From the NCBI GenBank assembly GCA_021828445.1, contig JAJZJD010000052.1, positions 1-7,335 of the forward strand: a stretch of DNA of 7,335 nucleotides, read 5' to 3'. Each line of letters starts with the position of its first letter. Position 1 is the first letter of the stretch. This document shows positions 6,266-7,335 of the stretch, piece after piece. A program made the translations under genes and the position numbers. The notes under the pieces are model-generated. The model was not told where the DNA came from, made no database searches, and worked only from the letters and a program-made list of their open reading frames with translations. This DNA is from a bacterium. GTDB taxonomy: Bacteria; SZUA-79; Acidulodesulfobacterales; Acidulodesulfobacteraceae.

Positions 6266-6949
6266 ATGACCGAAAAAACTCCTAAGGAAATATTCGTCGA
6301 TAAAATTGCGGAATATTTCAAAAATTTTGGAATAATATCCGCCGATAGCCGTCTTGACCTTAAAAAACTGGAAAAGTTTTATGTTTTATATACGGAACTT
6401 ATCGAATGGAATAAAAAGATAAATATTACCGCGATAACCGGTGAAAGCGAATTTATAAAAAGGCACATTATAGACAGCGCTTTTTTATTTAAGATATTTG
6501 ATAAGAGAGGTAAGTCTATAATGGATATAGGTTCCGGCGCCGGATTCCCCGGAATAGTCCTTAATATATTGAATCCGGCTTTAAACATAGTTTCAATCGA
6601 ATCGGTTTTAAAAAAATGCAATTTTCAGAAAAATATTTCCAGAAAACTGAATCTTGAGAATTTTAAATGCTTAAATTTAAATATATTTTCTTATAAAAAC
6701 TATAGCGAAAGTTTAGATGCGATAACTACGCGGGCGGCATTTAACGTAAACGAACTTATAAATTTAATAGAAAAAATAGAATTTAACAAAAGCTTTGATT
6801 TATATTTATTCTTGTCTAATTTAAATGAGGCGAAGAAAATTGCGGATTTTAAATACAAAACTAAACTTATACGGTTAGATAGGATATTATTTTATAAAAC
6901 GGACTATTCTTTCAGGCTCATAGCAAAATATACGGCCGCTCCTAAATAA
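6266..6949 (+). CDS. rsmG: 16S rRNA (guanine-N7) methyltransferase RsmG
   Basis: The 227-residue protein is of family length. NKKINITAIT (residues 49-58) and the following 'RHIIDS' (66-71) form the RsmG N-terminal signature. MDIGSGAGFPGIVL (86-99) is the SAM-binding glycine loop. IES..KK (111-117) includes the acidic residue after strand 2 that contacts SAM ribose, and TTRAAFNVNEL (154-164) matches the family's conserved 'TxRA' block. It methylates N7 of G527 (E. coli numbering) in 16S rRNA, and loss gives low-level streptomycin resistance in other species. The ATG at 6266 is the only usual start available, with an in-frame stop at 6212, yet no Shine-Dalgarno sequence precedes it. The C-terminal codons overlap the left arm of a terminator-like repeat. 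It is divergent from gltX rather than adjacent to mnmG or parA. Confidence 0.93.
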   Translation: MTEKTPKEIFVDKIAEYFKNFGIISADSRLDLKKLEKFYVLYTELIEWNKKINITAITGESEFIKRHIIDSAFLFKIFDKRGKSIMDIGSGAGFPGIVLNILNPALNIVSIESVLKKCNFQKNISRKLNLENFKCLNLNIFSYKNYSESLDAITTRAAFNVNELINLIEKIEFNKSFDLYLFLSNLNEAKKIADFKYKTKLIRLDRILFYKTDYSFRLIAKYTAAPK

Positions 6950-6984
6950 TAAATAATATAATTTTACAAGCGGCCGTATATTTT
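6925..6984. terminator. Candidate bidirectional terminator overlapping the rsmG 3' end
   Basis: AAAATATACGGCCGCT (6925-6940) and its exact reverse complement (6969-6984) form a 16-bp perfect stem with a 28-base AT-only-like loop. A T-rich run (to about 6995) follows for rightward transcripts, and the left arm itself ends in T-rich sequence on the other strand. The left arm lies inside the last codons of rsmG. Placed between convergent rsmG and the CDGSH gene it should stop transcription from both sides, although the loop is longer than in typical intrinsic terminators. Confidence 0.65.
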
Positions 6985-7005
6985 AATTTTTATTTGCAGA
7001 TTTAA

Positions 7006-7200
7006 TTACAATTTAACTCTTTTATCGCCCTCATAAACATAAACTCCGTTATCCGATTCATCTTTTGCATGGTCGTGCGAACCGTCGCAGAATGGAAAAT
7101 TCTTTGAAAGACCGCATGCGCAGACGTAAATCGGAAACTTTGCGTCTTTTTCTTCTATCGCAACCGGCAGTTTCTTTTCGTGCTTTACGACTCTTGACAT
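7006..7200 (-). CDS. Small CDGSH-type iron-sulfur protein
   Basis: The 64-residue protein contains one complete CDGSH motif: Cys27, Cys29, Ser32, Pro36, Cys38, then Asp39-Gly40-Ser41-His42. These three cysteines and the histidine bind a redox-active, pH-sensitive [2Fe-2S] cluster in mitoNEET-type proteins. The size matches stand-alone bacterial single-motif members, which are cytosolic; there is no signal or membrane anchor here, unlike mitoNEET. The cellular role of bacterial versions is poorly defined, with electron transfer, cluster delivery or redox sensing proposed. AAGGAGG (7205-7211) is a very strong ribosome binding site before ATG 7200, and a near-consensus promoter lies upstream, suggesting substantial expression as a single gene. 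It converges with rsmG. Confidence 0.92.
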   Translation of the reverse strand: MSRVVKHEKKLPVAIEEKDAKFPIYVCACGLSKNFPFCDGSHDHAKDESDNGVYVYEGDKRVKL

Positions 7201-7237
7201 AATGCCTCCTTATTAAATTAATATTTTGGTTATTAAT

Positions 7238-7266
7238 ATAATAAATCAGTAAATATATATTGTCAA
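7238..7266 (-). promoter_or_regulatory. Near-consensus sigma70 promoter of the CDGSH gene
   Basis: Reading leftward, TTGACA (7266-7261, 6/6) is followed by exactly 17 bp and then TATTAT (7243-7238, 5/6). Transcription would start near 7230, giving a leader of about 30 bases ending in the strong ribosome binding site. This is the best promoter match in the window. Confidence 0.75.
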
Positions 7267-7281
7267 TTAGGGATTTTAAAA

Positions 7282-7335
7282 TTATCTGGTTCTTTTTTTA
7301 TACTTAATAAATTTTAAACATTCGTAATATTTCTT
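7282..7335 (-). CDS. Possible 3' end of another leftward gene (last 17 codons)
   Basis: The minus-strand frame entering at the right edge reads 'KKYYECLKFIKYKKRTR' and stops at TAA 7284-7282, just before the CDGSH promoter. A Lys/Arg-rich tail is plausible for a protein C-terminus in this genome, and the position fits the leftward gene order. The stretch is too short to distinguish from a chance open frame, so no function is offered. Confidence 0.2.
   Translation of the reverse strand, partial: KKYYECLKFIKYKKRTR

Noticed and set aside
6379..6621. Leftward 80-residue open frame
   Set aside because: It is entirely antisense to the conserved SAM-binding part of rsmG.

Overview
The window is AT-rich DNA from a bacterium and is mostly chromosomal housekeeping sequence. 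It carries ParA/ParB with a near-perfect parS site, glutamyl-tRNA synthetase, RsmG, PurU, a VIT1-family metal transporter and a YcgR-like protein. The protein repertoire suggests a Gram-negative, probably motile or biofilm-regulating lineage. The style (low GC, short intergenic gaps, Lys/Ile/Asn-rich proteins, little close similarity to Firmicutes or enterics) would fit a deltaproteobacterial-type or candidate lineage such as SZUA-79/Acidulodesulfobacterales. That placement is a guess. The parS-parAB cluster and nearby rsmG suggest a position not far from the replication origin, but I see no DnaA-box cluster, so the origin itself is not shown here.

Layout, left to right. (1) Positions 1 to about 400 hold the 5' part of an insertion sequence of IS1380 type. 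Its transposase runs leftward out of the window and has its own promoter-like sequence and a leader hairpin. (2) A rightward gene at 529-1263 encodes a YcgR-like, PilZ-type protein whose c-di-GMP motifs are partly degenerate. It ends one base short of the end of the convergent parB. (3) A leftward series follows: gltX (6134-4656), a VIT1/CCC1-type transporter gene (4630-3920) and purU (3900-3049), closely packed and probably co-transcribed. After these come a parS site, a promoter, and parA-parB (2952-1265). (4) rsmG (6266-6949) is divergent from gltX across a 131-bp AT-rich gap containing a perfect 30-bp palindrome and a 10-bp-phased direct repeat. (5) rsmG converges on a small CDGSH iron-sulfur protein gene (7200-7006), with a long-stem inverted repeat between them that could terminate both. 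The CDGSH gene has a near-consensus sigma70 promoter. (6) The right edge may hold the last codons of another leftward gene.

How the genes relate. ParB should load at parS next to parA, and ParA should move or separate the resulting complexes. The parS position, just upstream of the parA promoter, would also let ParB repress its own operon. gltX, the transporter gene and purU link translation, metal storage/export and one-carbon/purine metabolism only by position. In many bacteria rsmG lies directly upstream of parAB on the same strand. Here it is divergent and separated by three genes, so the ancestral cluster appears rearranged.

I found no clear novel multi-gene system. The most rewarding items are the parS site, the degenerate PilZ protein, the palindromic gltX/rsmG intergenic region and the rsmG terminator that overlaps its own coding sequence.
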